The notes under the pieces are model-generated. The model had not been told where the DNA came from, searched no databases, and worked only from the letters and a program-made list of their open reading frames with translations. Shown piece after piece: positions 17,119-26,724 of a DNA stretch of 64,000 nt. The translations under genes were made by a program, and so were the position numbers. The stretch is taken from positions 744,001 through 808,000 of the forward strand of contig NZ_CP059987.1 of NCBI RefSeq assembly GCF_014483895.1, in the 5' to 3' direction. This DNA comes from Protaetiibacter sp. SSC-01 (GTDB lineage Bacteria; Actinomycetota; Actinomycetes; Actinomycetales; Microbacteriaceae). Position 1 is the first letter of the stretch, and each line of letters begins with the position of its first letter.

Positions 17119-17121
17119 CCG

Positions 17122-18606
17122 CTACCGCACCCCGCGCATGAGCGCGAGCACGGGCTTCGCGCCGAGCCACAGCGCGGCACCGAGGGCGGCCGCGATGAGC
17201 CCCAGCACGAGGAAGTACGGCACCTCGTCGTGCGGGTCGTAGAACCCGGCGAGCCACCCGGCGAGCGAGGTGCCGAGCGAGACAGAGAGGAAGTACAGCG
17301 CGACCATCTGCGTGTGGAATCGCTCGGGTGCGAGCTTCGTCGTGACCGAGAGGCCGGGCGGCGAGATGAAGAGCTCGGCGATCGTGAAGACGAGCAGGAT
17401 GCCGACGATCGCGAGCAGGGGCGTCGAGTTCTCGGGTCCGTTCGCGAACGGCAGGAACAGCAGGAACGCGCCGCCCATGATGATCGCGCCGAGCGCGAAC
17501 TTGACGGGCGCTGGCGGCTGGCGCCGCCCCATCCGGGTCCAGATCGCGGCGAAGACGCCCGACAGCACGATCACGAAGATCGGATTGATCGAGTTGACCC
17601 ACGAGACGGGCATCTCCCAGCCGAGGATCTCGCGGTCGAGCCGCTGGTCGGAGTAGATCGTGAGCACCGTGAACTGCTGCTGGTAGAGCGACCAGAACCC
17701 GACGTTGACGATGAAGAGCGGGATGAACGCGATGACGCGCGAGCGCTCGTCGGCGGAGATGTTGCGCGACGCGATGATGACGACGAAGTACGCGATCGCC
17801 GCCGCGGCGACGACGATGATGACGACGGCCGCGAGGTTGTCGGCGCGGATGACGCCGAGCAGCACGAGGGCGAGGAGCGCCACGAGCCCCGCGACCGCGA
17901 TGCCCGCGACGAGCCCGACGCGCGTGCGGGGGAGCGGGTTGGCGACCGTGCGCGACGAGTCGGGCAGGCCGCGGCGGCCGATCGAGTACTGCACGAGGCC
18001 GAGCGCCATGCCGACGGCCGCGGCGCCGAAGCCCCAGTGGAAGCCGATCGAGCTCTGCAGCAGGCCCGTGATGAGCGGGCCGAGGAACGCGCCGAGGTTG
18101 ATGCCGAGGTAGAAGAGCGAGAAGCCCGCATCGCGACGGTCGTCGTCGCGCGCGTAGAGGGTGCCGACGACCGCGGTCGCGTTGGCTTTCAGGCCCCCCG
18201 AGCCGACCGCGACGAGCACGAGGCCCACGCCGAGGCCCCACACGCTCGGCAGCAGGGCGAGCGCGATGTGCCCGCACATGATGACGATCGCGCTGAAGAA
18301 CAGCACGCGCTCCGAGCCGAGCACGCGGTCGGCGAGCCACGCGCCGAGGATCGCGCACAGGTACACGGTGCCGCCGTACGCGCCGACGATGCCCGTCGCC
18401 ACGGTCTCGTCGATGCCGAGGCCGCCGTCGGCGACCGAGTAGTACATGTAGATGAGCAGGATGCCCTGCATGCCGTAGAAGCTGAACCGCTCCCACATCT
18501 CGACGCCGAACACGTGCGCGAGGGCCCACGGCTGTCCGAAGAAGCGGGTGTCGCCGTCCCGCCCGGCGGAGCCCGCATCCGTCCCTCGCCTCGCCGCGTG
18601 GTCCAT
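17122..18606 (-). CDS. POT/PTR-family proton-dependent oligopeptide transporter
   Basis: This 494-residue protein has about 14 membrane segments. E-R-F-S-F-Y-G-M-Q in the first helix is the E-x-x-E-R/F-Y-G proton-coupling motif region of peptide transporters, and F-Y-L-G-I-N-L-G-A-F-L-G-P is the PTR2 signature (F-Y-x-x-I-N-x-G). It imports di- and tripeptides with protons. It is the first gene of a minus-strand operon with the winged-helix and APC permease genes, and is divergent from the alpha-galactosidase operon. Confidence 0.92.
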   Translation of the reverse strand: MDHAARRGTDAGSAGRDGDTRFFGQPWALAHVFGVEMWERFSFYGMQGILLIYMYYSVADGGLGIDETVATGIVGAYGGTVYLCAILGAWLADRVLGSERVLFFSAIVIMCGHIALALLPSVWGLGVGLVLVAVGSGGLKANATAVVGTLYARDDDRRDAGFSLFYLGINLGAFLGPLITGLLQSSIGFHWGFGAAAVGMALGLVQYSIGRRGLPDSSRTVANPLPRTRVGLVAGIAVAGLVALLALVLLGVIRADNLAAVVIIVVAAAAIAYFVVIIASRNISADERSRVIAFIPLFIVNVGFWSLYQQQFTVLTIYSDQRLDREILGWEMPVSWVNSINPIFVIVLSGVFAAIWTRMGRRQPPAPVKFALGAIIMGGAFLLFLPFANGPENSTPLLAIVGILLVFTIAELFISPPGLSVTTKLAPERFHTQMVALYFLSVSLGTSLAGWLAGFYDPHDEVPYFLVLGLIAAALGAALWLGAKPVLALMRGVR

Positions 18607-18673
18607 TGGCCCAGGCTATCGCGCGTCCTCCCCCGTGTGGGGGGACAGGCGGATGCGCCTCTCGCGCCGCCGA

Positions 18674-18718
18674 TAGACTCGCCCCGTCGGCGACCCGAAG
18701 TCCTCGCAACGTTGCGAG
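18674..18718 (+). promoter_or_regulatory. Promoter and LacI-type operator of the alpha-galactoside operon
   Basis: A -10 box TAGACT (18674-18679) is followed by a perfect 16-bp palindrome CTCGCAACGTTGCGAG (18703-18718) with a central CG. This is the form of LacI/GalR-family operators. Its position just downstream of the predicted transcription start fits repression by roadblock. No LacI-family gene is in the window. Confidence 0.78.
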
Positions 18719-18740
18719 CGCCGGCATACCGGGGGTTGGT

Positions 18741-21068
18741 GTGATCGAGGTCCGCGACGGCGTCTTCTTCCTGCAGACCCGCACCACCTCCTACTGGTTC
18801 GCGCTCACCGAGCACGGGCACCTCGAGCACCTCCACTACGGTCCGCTCCTGCCGCCCCAGGATCCGTCGGCACTCCGCGTGAAGCGCACGGTCGAGTTCG
18901 GCGCGACCGTCGTCTACGCGCCGGGCGAGATGGAGTACGGACTCGACGCGATCCCGCTCGAGTACTCCGGAATCGGCCAGGGCGACTACCGGATGTCGCC
19001 CGTCGAGGTGTTCACGACCCACGGCGCCGACACCGACTTCGTGTACCGCGACCACCGCCTGCTCGACGGCACCGTCGCATCCGCCGGCCTGCCGATCGCC
19101 GACGGCGGCGAGGGCGTCCAGACCCTCGAGGTGACGCTCGCCGACGAGCGTGCCGGGCTCGAGCTCGCCCTGCTCTACACGGTGTTCCCCGACGTCGACG
19201 TCATCACCCGGCGCGCGGTGCTGCGCAACACGGGCGAGGGCACGGCCGAGCTCGCGAAGCTCGCGAGCCTCCAGCTCGACCTGCCCGACCGCGGCTACAC
19301 GATCCGCACCTTCGACGGCGGATGGATCCACGAGGCCCACGCGCACGACCGGCCCGTCACATCCGGCGTCTTCTCGACGGGCAGCACGACCGGGGCGAGC
19401 AGCGCGCGGCACAACCCCGGCACGCTGCTCTTCGCCTCCGACGCCGACGAGGAGCGCGGCTGGGCCTACGGCTTCAACCTCGTGTACTCGGGCAACCACG
19501 CGACCTCGTTCGAACGCGACCAGCACGGCTCGGTGCGGGTCATGGCGGGCATCCAGCCGCAGGCGTTCCGCTGGCCGCTCGCGCCCGGCGAGGCGTTCGA
19601 GACCCCGGAGGCGGTGCTCGCGTTCTCGGACGAGGGCCTCAACGGCCTCTCCGATCGGATGCACCGCTTCGTGAACGGCCACATCACGCCCGCCGCGCAG
19701 CGCGGGGTGCCGCGGCCCGTCGTCTACAACTCGTGGGAGGCGGCGTTCTTCGAGATCGACGAGAAGCGCCTCACCGCGTACGCGCGCCAGGCGGCGAAGC
19801 TCGGCGTCGAGCTCTTCGTGATCGACGACGGATGGTTCGCCGGCCGCGCGGACGACACGCGCGCGCTCGGCGACTACACCGTCGATGCGAAGAAGTTCCC
19901 GGCCGGCATGAAGGCGCTCGTCGACCGGGTCGCGAAGCTCGGCATGCGCACAGGCATCTGGGTCGAGCCCGAGATGGTGTCGGAAGACAGCGAGCTGTAC
20001 CGGGCACACCCCGACTGGGCCCTGCGCATCCCCGGGAAAGCCGCGCGCGAGGGCCGCCACCAGCAGCTGCTCGACCTGTGCAACCCCGCCGTGCGCGACT
20101 ACATCGTCGAGCAGGTCGGCGCGCTCATCGACGACAACGGCTTCAGCTACGTCAAGTGGGACATGAACCGCCACATGGCCGACGCCTACTCGCCGCACGT
20201 CGCGCACCCCGGCATGACCGCGCACGCGTTCCAGCTCGGCCTGTACGAGGTGCTCGAGCGCATCTTCGGGCCGCGCCCGCACGTGCTGCTCGAGATGTGC
20301 TCCTCGGGCGGCAACCGCTTCGACCTCGGGATGCTGCGCTGGGCGGCCATGATCTGGACCTCGGACGACACCGACCCGATCGAGCGCCTCGACATCCAGC
20401 AGGGCATGTCGTACCTCTACCCGCAGAGCGTCGTCAGCGCCCACGTGTCGGCGTCGCCGCACCAGCAGACCCTGCGCGACACCCCGCTCTCGACGCGTTT
20501 CAACGTCGCCGCATTCGGATGCCTCGGCTACGAGTACGACCTCGACTTCCTCACGCCCGAGGAGAAGCGCGAGATCACCGAGCAGATCGCGTTCTACAAG
20601 CAGCATCGCGAGCTGCTGCAGTTCGGGCGCTTCCGTCGCATCCCGAGCGGGCGTCGTGAACGCGTCATGTGGCAGATCGGGGAGGGAGATGCGGCGATCG
20701 TCGGCAACTTCCAGCGCGGCGTGCGCGCGGCGCCCGAGCGCGACATCCTGCCCATCGCGGGGCTGCATCCGGATGCCGTGTACCGCGTCGACGCCAAGCC
20801 GCAGCGCATCATGCTCGACCGCCTCGGGGCGCTCGTCAACCACGTGAGCCCCGTGCGGCTCGACCCCAACGGCCTCGTCATGAACGTCGTGAGCAAGCGC
20901 CGCAGCCTGCCCGACGGCGTCGAGAGCTACCACGGAACGGGCGAGCTGCTCGCCGCCGGCATCAAGCTCGAGATGCAGTTCAGCGGCACCGGCCACAACC
21001 CCGCCGTGCGCATGCTCGGCGACTTCGGATCCACCCTGTACACCGTCGTACGAGAGGACGCCACGTGA
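18741..21068 (+). CDS. GH36 alpha-galactosidase
   Basis: The product is 775 residues. An N-terminal beta-supersandwich (about 1-320) leads into the catalytic barrel, with D-D-G-W-F at 362-366, the nucleophile motif V-K-W-D-M-N-R (Asp474), C-S-S-G-G-N-R-F near 513 and the acid/base region S-D-D-T-D-P (541-546). It hydrolyses terminal alpha-1,6-galactosides such as melibiose and raffinose. There is no signal peptide, so it works in the cytoplasm on imported sugar. The GTG at 18741 is preferred because it follows a GGGGG tract and the operator; the longer open frame would run through the promoter. The stop overlaps the symporter start. Confidence 0.93.
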   Translation: MIEVRDGVFFLQTRTTSYWFALTEHGHLEHLHYGPLLPPQDPSALRVKRTVEFGATVVYAPGEMEYGLDAIPLEYSGIGQGDYRMSPVEVFTTHGADTDFVYRDHRLLDGTVASAGLPIADGGEGVQTLEVTLADERAGLELALLYTVFPDVDVITRRAVLRNTGEGTAELAKLASLQLDLPDRGYTIRTFDGGWIHEAHAHDRPVTSGVFSTGSTTGASSARHNPGTLLFASDADEERGWAYGFNLVYSGNHATSFERDQHGSVRVMAGIQPQAFRWPLAPGEAFETPEAVLAFSDEGLNGLSDRMHRFVNGHITPAAQRGVPRPVVYNSWEAAFFEIDEKRLTAYARQAAKLGVELFVIDDGWFAGRADDTRALGDYTVDAKKFPAGMKALVDRVAKLGMRTGIWVEPEMVSEDSELYRAHPDWALRIPGKAAREGRHQQLLDLCNPAVRDYIVEQVGALIDDNGFSYVKWDMNRHMADAYSPHVAHPGMTAHAFQLGLYEVLERIFGPRPHVLLEMCSSGGNRFDLGMLRWAAMIWTSDDTDPIERLDIQQGMSYLYPQSVVSAHVSASPHQQTLRDTPLSTRFNVAAFGCLGYEYDLDFLTPEEKREITEQIAFYKQHRELLQFGRFRRIPSGRRERVMWQIGEGDAAIVGNFQRGVRAAPERDILPIAGLHPDAVYRVDAKPQRIMLDRLGALVNHVSPVRLDPNGLVMNVVSKRRSLPDGVESYHGTGELLAAGIKLEMQFSGTGHNPAVRMLGDFGSTLYTVVREDAT

Positions 21069-22516
21069 GCACCACCACCGGCAGCACCCGAGCTGCCCGG
21101 GCGCAGACCCTGCGCAACCGATTCGGATTCGGTATCGGCACGATCGGCCGCGACGCGGGCTACACGCTCATCAGCATGTTCCTGCTGTTCTACCTATCGG
21201 ACATCCTCGCGGTGTCGACGCCCGTGTTCGCGAGCGTCACCGTCGCGCTCGTCGCCGTGCGCGTCTTCGACGCCGTCATCGACCCGTTCGTGGGGGTGCT
21301 CGTCGACAACACCCGCACGCGGTGGGGCAAGTTCAAGCCGTGGATCCTCGTCGGCGTCGTGATCGCCGGCGTGCTCATGCTGCTGCTCTTCACGCCCTTC
21401 GCGCTCGACGACGCCGCATTCGTCGTCGTCTTCACCGCCGTGTACCTGGCCTGGAGCGTCGCCTTCGCCGCGAACGACATCGGCTACTGGTCGATGCTGC
21501 CCGCGCTCACCCAGGAGCAGTCCGAGCGCGAGCGCATCGGCGCGTTCGCACGCATCTGCGCCTCGATCGGAACCTTCGGCATGGTCGTCGCGATCGTGCC
21601 CGTCTCGAGCGCGATCGCGGAGGCGATCGGCGACATCCGCTGGTCGTTCTTCGTCGTCGCGCTCGGCGTCGTCGTGCTCACGATCGCCCTCCAGGGCGCC
21701 ATGCTGCTGCTCACGCGCGAGGACCGCACCCTCTCTGGCCAGCCGCACACCCGCTTCCGCGAGCTCATCTCGGTCATCTTCCGCAACGACCAGCTGCTCG
21801 CCGTCGCCGTCGCGTTCGTGCTGTTCAACGTCGCGTTCGCGGTCACCACGAACTTCGGCATCTACTACTTCAAGTACGTCTACGGCGACGAGGACATGTA
21901 CTCGGTCTTCACCCTCGTGCTCGGCGTCTCGCAGCTCACCGCGCTCGTGGTCTACCCGGCGGTCGCCCGCCGGATGTCGCGGCGGATGCTGTTCACGATC
22001 ACGCTCGTGGCCGTCGTCGTCGGCTACGCCCTGTTCTTCTTCACGCCGCCGAGCGGCCTCGCCATGATCATCGTCTCCGGCGTGCTCGTGTTCGCGGCGC
22101 AGGCGATGATCCAGGTGCACATGCTCATGTTCATCGCCGACACCGTGGAGTACGGCGAGCACAAGCTCGGCCGCCGCAACGACGGCGTCACGCTCTCGCT
22201 GCAGCCGTTCATCTACAAGCTGAGCTCAGCGGTCGCGACGGGCGTCACGGGCTGGGCGGTCATCGCCTCGGGCATCAAGGACGCCGGCGACACCGCCATC
22301 ACCGACGACGGGCAGCTGCTCGTGCGCGTCGTGATGTTCGTCGTGCCGGCGCTCCTGATCGCGCTCAGCTACGTCGTCTACCGGATGTTCTACAGGCTCG
22401 ACGAGAGCCGCTACGAGGCGATCGTCGAGGAGCTGCGGGTGCGCAAGGCCGCGGCCGCCGGGGTCGTCGAGCCGGAGACGGAGGCCGAGGCGGCGGACGA
22501 GCATGCCGGCGCATGA
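21065..22516 (+). CDS. GPH-family glycoside:cation symporter (MelB-like)
   Basis: This 483-residue protein has 12 membrane segments. R-D-A-G-Y-T-L and F-D-A-V-I-D-P-F-V-G near the N-terminus are the cation and sugar-binding acidic positions of the glycoside-pentoside-hexuronide family, and R-T-R-W-G-K-F-K-P-W-I is the family loop signature. V-E-Y-G-E-H-K near residue 360 is also typical. It should import the alpha-galactoside or alpha-glucoside hydrolysed by its neighbours. It starts at GTG overlapping the GH36 stop by 4 bases and overlaps the GH13 gene by 14 bases. Confidence 0.92.
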   Translation: MSTTTGSTRAARAQTLRNRFGFGIGTIGRDAGYTLISMFLLFYLSDILAVSTPVFASVTVALVAVRVFDAVIDPFVGVLVDNTRTRWGKFKPWILVGVVIAGVLMLLLFTPFALDDAAFVVVFTAVYLAWSVAFAANDIGYWSMLPALTQEQSERERIGAFARICASIGTFGMVVAIVPVSSAIAEAIGDIRWSFFVVALGVVVLTIALQGAMLLLTREDRTLSGQPHTRFRELISVIFRNDQLLAVAVAFVLFNVAFAVTTNFGIYYFKYVYGDEDMYSVFTLVLGVSQLTALVVYPAVARRMSRRMLFTITLVAVVVGYALFFFTPPSGLAMIIVSGVLVFAAQAMIQVHMLMFIADTVEYGEHKLGRRNDGVTLSLQPFIYKLSSAVATGVTGWAVIASGIKDAGDTAITDDGQLLVRVVMFVVPALLIALSYVVYRMFYRLDESRYEAIVEELRVRKAAAAGVVEPETEAEAADEHAGA

Positions 22517-24389
22517 GCTGACGCGCCGCAGCCGCGTGCGCGAGCTGTACGCGCATCCGCTCGGCCGCGACGTCGTCGAGAGCCTCGCCCTGCAGGTGGG
22601 GCGCTCGCCGAAGTGGATCGACAACCCGTTCGTCGGCTCGGTGCGGCTCTCGGCCCTTCCGAAGCTCACGGGCGGTCGCATCGACGACGCGTTCGTCGAC
22701 GCCCTCGTCGCGCTCCTGGCGACCGTGCCCGACGTGCCCGCACCGAACGGCGGGCCGCTGCGCGAGGCGTGGTTCAAGGAGGCCGTTTTCTACCAGGTGT
22801 ACCCGCGGTCGTTCCAGGACTCCGACGGCGACGGCATCGGCGACCTGCGCGGCATCCTCTCCCGCCTCGACTACCTGAAGGGCCTCGGGGTCGACGCCCT
22901 CTGGCTCTCGCCCATCTACGACTCGCCCATGGACGACATGGGCTACGACATCCGCGACTACCGCGCGATCCTCGCCGAGTTCGGAACCCTCGACGACTTC
23001 GACGCGCTCGTGGCCGGGCTGCACGAGCGCGGCATGCGGCTCGTCATGGACCTCGTTGTCAACCACACCTCCGACGAGCATCCGTGGTTCCAGGAGGCGC
23101 TGCGCGACCCCGCGTCGCCCTACCGCGACTACTACTTCCTGCGCGAGGGCGACCCCGGAACGCCGCCCAACAACTGGCGCTCGTTCTTCTCGGGCTCGGC
23201 CTGGCGCTGGTTCCCCGAGGCGGGGCTCTGGGGGCTGCACCTGTTCTCGTCCAAGCAGATGGACCTGAACTGGGAGAACGAGCGGATGCGCGCCGAGATC
23301 GTCGAGATGGTGCGCTGGTGGCGCGACCGCGGCGTCGACGGCTTCCGCCTCGACGTCATCAACTACATCTCGAAGACACCCGGGCTGCCCGACGGCAACC
23401 GGCTCATCGGAGACCTCATCGGCTGGACGGGTATGGAGCACTACTTCCACGGCCCGCGTCTGCACCACCACCTGCGGCAGCTGCGCGCCGAGGCCTTCGA
23501 CGACCCCGACTGCGTCGCGATCGGCGAGACGCCCGGCATCGGGCCGCAGATGGGCAAGCTTATGGTGGGCGACGACCGCCGCGAGCTCGACATGGTGTTC
23601 AACTTCGAGCACCTCGAGACGCCGGGCAGGAACCGCTTCGACGACTACCGCTACGACCTGCGGTTCCTCAAGCGCTACTACACGCGCTGGCAGGCCGAGT
23701 ACGGCACGGGCTACTGGATGAGCCTCTTCTTCGACAACCACGACAACCCGCGCTTCGTGTCGAAGGTCGACCCGCGGCCCGAGCACGCGGTCGCGATCGC
23801 GAAGCTGCTCGCGACCATCCAGTTCACGCTGCGCGGCACCCCGTTCCTCTACCAGGGGCAGGAGATCGGCATGGTGAACCAGGCGTTCACCTCGCTCGAC
23901 CAGCTGCGCGACGTCGAGAGCATCAACCTCGCGGCCGAGCTCACCGCATCCGGCATGGACGCGGATGCCGTGTTCGCGCGCGTGCTCGCGGGCTCCCGCG
24001 ACCACACGCGTGTGCCCATGGCGTGGGATGCGGCGGGCGGCTTCACGACCGGCACGCCCTGGATCGAGGGCGACGGCGACCTCACGATCAACGTGGCCGA
24101 CCAGGGGGGAGACGCGGCATCCGTGCTCGAGTGGCACCGGAGCCTCATCGCGCTGCGCCGCGGCAGCCGCGCGCTGATCTACGGCGACACCGTCACCGAG
24201 CGCAGCCCGCGCGACCAGTGGCGGTACCGCCGGGTGCTCGACGGCGAGGAGTGCCTCGTCGTGCTCAACCTCACGGATCGACCGGTGCGCACCGCGGCCC
24301 CGCCCGCGGGAGCCGAGCTGCTGCTCGCGAACGGCGGCGAGGGGCGCGACCTCGACGCCTACGGTGCGCAGCTCTGGCGCGTCAGCTGA
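22503..24389 (+). CDS. GH13 alpha-glucosidase with extra N-terminal domain
   Basis: The product is 628 residues. Residues 1-85 are a small domain I do not recognise (it includes H-P-L-G-R-D-V-V and N-P-F-V-G-S-V-R-L). The GH13 barrel then starts at F-Y-Q-V-Y-P-R-S-F. Catalytic residues are Asp284 (G-F-R-L-D), Glu342 (I-G-E-T) and Asp414 (F-D-N-H-D). The sequence is closest to the oligo-1,6-glucosidase/alpha-glucosidase subfamily. With the symporter and GH36 genes it completes cytoplasmic degradation of alpha-linked oligosaccharides. It overlaps the symporter gene by 14 bases and ends at a strong hairpin. Confidence 0.9.
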   Translation: MPAHELTRRSRVRELYAHPLGRDVVESLALQVGRSPKWIDNPFVGSVRLSALPKLTGGRIDDAFVDALVALLATVPDVPAPNGGPLREAWFKEAVFYQVYPRSFQDSDGDGIGDLRGILSRLDYLKGLGVDALWLSPIYDSPMDDMGYDIRDYRAILAEFGTLDDFDALVAGLHERGMRLVMDLVVNHTSDEHPWFQEALRDPASPYRDYYFLREGDPGTPPNNWRSFFSGSAWRWFPEAGLWGLHLFSSKQMDLNWENERMRAEIVEMVRWWRDRGVDGFRLDVINYISKTPGLPDGNRLIGDLIGWTGMEHYFHGPRLHHHLRQLRAEAFDDPDCVAIGETPGIGPQMGKLMVGDDRRELDMVFNFEHLETPGRNRFDDYRYDLRFLKRYYTRWQAEYGTGYWMSLFFDNHDNPRFVSKVDPRPEHAVAIAKLLATIQFTLRGTPFLYQGQEIGMVNQAFTSLDQLRDVESINLAAELTASGMDADAVFARVLAGSRDHTRVPMAWDAAGGFTTGTPWIEGDGDLTINVADQGGDAASVLEWHRSLIALRRGSRALIYGDTVTERSPRDQWRYRRVLDGEECLVVLNLTDRPVRTAAPPAGAELLLANGGEGRDLDAYGAQLWRVS

Positions 24390-24402
24390 TCAGCGCGCGG
24401 AA

Positions 24403-24444
24403 CCGGCCGGCGCCGCACTGATGACTGCCGGTGGCGCCGGCCGG
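24403..24444. terminator. Terminator hairpin between convergent genes
   Basis: A perfect 12-bp inverted repeat, CCGGCCGGCGCC (24403-24414) and GGCGCCGGCCGG (24433-24444), has an 18-base loop that can pair further inside. It lies between the GH13 stop and the 3' end of the minus-strand GH18 gene and can serve both. Confidence 0.78.
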
Positions 24445-24479
24445 GAGCCCCCGAGACAGGTGAGGGCTCGTCCTGCGCG

Positions 24480-26516
24480 TCAGCGGGACCGCACCGCCCT
24501 CCGCCGCATCAGGAGCAGAAGGGTGCCCGCCGCCGCAAGGAGCGTCGAAGCAGCGGCGGGCACGATCCAGGCCGCACCCGTCGCGGCGAGCACGGGGTCC
24601 ACGGCCGCGGCAGCGACGACACGGTAGGTGACGGTCGTCGTCGACTCGAGCCCGGCGCCGTTGCGCGCCGTCACCGTGAACTCGTGCTCGCCGAGCGTCG
24701 AGGTGGGGAGTCGCACGCCGTCCGCGACGGTGCCCGTGCAGGCGGCGACGCCCGAGTGCGGGTCGGCGCACGAGAAGTCGGCGACCAGCGTCGAGCCCTG
24801 CTCGACCTCGCCGGGCGCGAGGGCACGCGCATCCGGAGCCGCGGCGACCGGGGTGCGGATGTCGATGACGGGGGCCGAGGCGTCGATGCGCACGCCCGCG
24901 CGCGCCGTGGTGCTGCGGCCGTCGGCGTCGTAGACGGTGAGCGTGATCTGGTGGCGGCCGTCGTCCTCGATGACGAGCTCGTGCTCGCCCTCCTCGACGA
25001 CGATCGGCTCGCCGCCGTCGATCACGATCTCCATGCGGTCGAGCTCGGTCTGCCGCGGGATGCCCTCGAAGCGCACCGTCACGGGGCCGTCGAACCAGCC
25101 GGATGCCGGCTCGTCGGGCACGCTCACGATCGCGCCCGGCGCCTCCGGGTCCTCGGGCTCGTCGACGAGGAACGCGTTCTTCACGGCCTGCAGGAGCGGG
25201 TTCGAGCCGTCGGGCAGGGCGCCGTAGTTGAGCGTCCAGAGGATGGTGCCGCCCGCGCCGCCGGCGCGCGTGTAGGCGCCCTTCGCGGCGATCGACTCCT
25301 CGTCCTCGTACGACAGCATCCCCGCGGGGTAGCGCTCGGGGTCGAGCGCGGGGACGTAGCCCCCGTCGCCGTACACCCGGTAGGTCGACGACGCCTCCTC
25401 GTCGAAGTGACGCACGCCGTTGTCGAGGTAGCCGAGGCGCACGAGGTTCTCCCACGCGAGCGCGTTGTCGTCGACCTCGTAGATGTCGTTGCCGGCCGCC
25501 TCGGTGTCCTGGCGCGGGCCCGTGATGGTCGGGCCGTAGTAGATGCCGTAGAAGCCGATGCCCATGCCGATGCGCTCGCGCGGCACACCGGAGCGCACGT
25601 AGGCGTCGATGCTCGAGTCGATGCTCACCGGGTGCGTGCCCGTCTCGCCGTCGAGCGCGCCCGAGAACCACGAGTCCCAGCCGGCGCCGTTCCACGTCGT
25701 GCCGATGCCGTAGCTCATGAGGTTGTACTGGTCGACGAGCAGCGCCACGTCGACCTGCCACTGCGCGACGGTGCCGCCGGGGCCCATCTCGTTGATGCTG
25801 ATGGGGTACCCGGGGAAGGTGATGAGGCCGGGGTCGGCTGCGTAGCGCGGACGCGTCGCCATCTCGGCGCGGATGTCGGTGATGAGCGCCGTGAGGCGGC
25901 GCACCGCCTCGGTCACGCTGATGTCGACGCCGCACTCCCACGCCTCGCCGCCGATGCAGTTCTCCCAGTCGATGTCGACGCCGTCGTAGTCGTGCTCGAC
26001 CATGTAGTCGACGATGTTCTCCACGAACGTCGGGCGCATGGCATCCGTCGTGGACGCGACGAAACCGCGGCCGTCGAAGCCGTCGCCGCCCAGCATGAGC
26101 AGTGCCTTCGTGCCCACGGCGTGCGCGAGACGGATGGCCTCGTCTTCGACAGTCGTGCCCGGGTAGGGCGACGCGTCGGGGTCGTGGGCGCTGCCTGCGC
26201 CCTCGACGACCTCGCCCGGCTCGCCGTCGAGCGACCCGCCGCCCGGGGCGACGCGGCCGAACACGAAGTGCGTCATCGCGGTCATGTCGATCTCGTCGGG
26301 CTCGTAGCCCTGGTCCCAGTACCAGCCTGCGTAGTATCCGGTCACCCACGGGTCGTCGTTCTCGGGCGGAGCGCTCGGCGACGGGCTCGGTGCTGCGGGT
26401 GCGGCGGCGACGGCGCCGATCGAGAGCAGCGGCGACGACGCGGCGGCGGCCGTGATGAGTGCCGCGGCGACGAGCGCGGCGAACGAGATGGAAATGCGAC
26501 GAATGACCGGATGCAC
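24480..26516 (-). CDS. Secreted GH18 chitinase-like protein with LAxTG cell-wall sorting signal
   Basis: The product is 678 residues. A signal peptide covers about residues 1-40. The GH18 barrel has the catalytic motif D-G-V-D-I-D-W-E with Glu185 as proton donor, and Q-Y-N-L-M-S-Y-G further on. Residues 480-635 look like two Ig-like modules. L-A-A-T-G at 643-647, a hydrophobic stretch and R-R-R at the end form a sorting signal of the L-A-x-T-G type used by class E sortases. It would cleave chitin or related beta-1,4-GlcNAc polymers while wall-anchored. The GTG start at 26516 has AGGGGGG 6 bases upstream. Confidence 0.88.
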   Translation of the reverse strand: MHPVIRRISISFAALVAAALITAAAASSPLLSIGAVAAAPAAPSPSPSAPPENDDPWVTGYYAGWYWDQGYEPDEIDMTAMTHFVFGRVAPGGGSLDGEPGEVVEGAGSAHDPDASPYPGTTVEDEAIRLAHAVGTKALLMLGGDGFDGRGFVASTTDAMRPTFVENIVDYMVEHDYDGVDIDWENCIGGEAWECGVDISVTEAVRRLTALITDIRAEMATRPRYAADPGLITFPGYPISINEMGPGGTVAQWQVDVALLVDQYNLMSYGIGTTWNGAGWDSWFSGALDGETGTHPVSIDSSIDAYVRSGVPRERIGMGIGFYGIYYGPTITGPRQDTEAAGNDIYEVDDNALAWENLVRLGYLDNGVRHFDEEASSTYRVYGDGGYVPALDPERYPAGMLSYEDEESIAAKGAYTRAGGAGGTILWTLNYGALPDGSNPLLQAVKNAFLVDEPEDPEAPGAIVSVPDEPASGWFDGPVTVRFEGIPRQTELDRMEIVIDGGEPIVVEEGEHELVIEDDGRHQITLTVYDADGRSTTARAGVRIDASAPVIDIRTPVAAAPDARALAPGEVEQGSTLVADFSCADPHSGVAACTGTVADGVRLPTSTLGEHEFTVTARNGAGLESTTTVTYRVVAAAAVDPVLAATGAAWIVPAAASTLLAAAGTLLLLMRRRAVRSR

Positions 26517-26712
26517 GGCCGACCCCCCTGGCGGTGTGCGCACGACGAAGTCGTGGCGACCGGACGTCGGCCGCACCCCGAGCCTCGCGGTCCCGGCGGA
26601 CCGGGCGGCAGGGACACCTGCCCTCGAAATTCTGGGACACAGGCGGGGTGGTGAATTTCCGGGGCCGGGTCGGTTCGCGCATCCGTGGGGGACCGCCGAC
26701 GGCGCGACGCGG

Positions 26713-26718
26713 CAGAAT
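26713..26718 (+). promoter_or_regulatory. -10 element of leaderless glmU
   Basis: CAGAAT ends 6 bases before the ATG at 26725. There is no ribosome-binding site, so the transcript probably starts at the initiation codon. Confidence 0.5.
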
Positions 26719-26724
26719 GAGGGC

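Noticed and set aside
18189-20996. 935-codon minus-strand frame opposite the alpha-galactosidase
   Set aside because: It runs antisense to clear GH36 motifs and has no recognisable domain or start signal.
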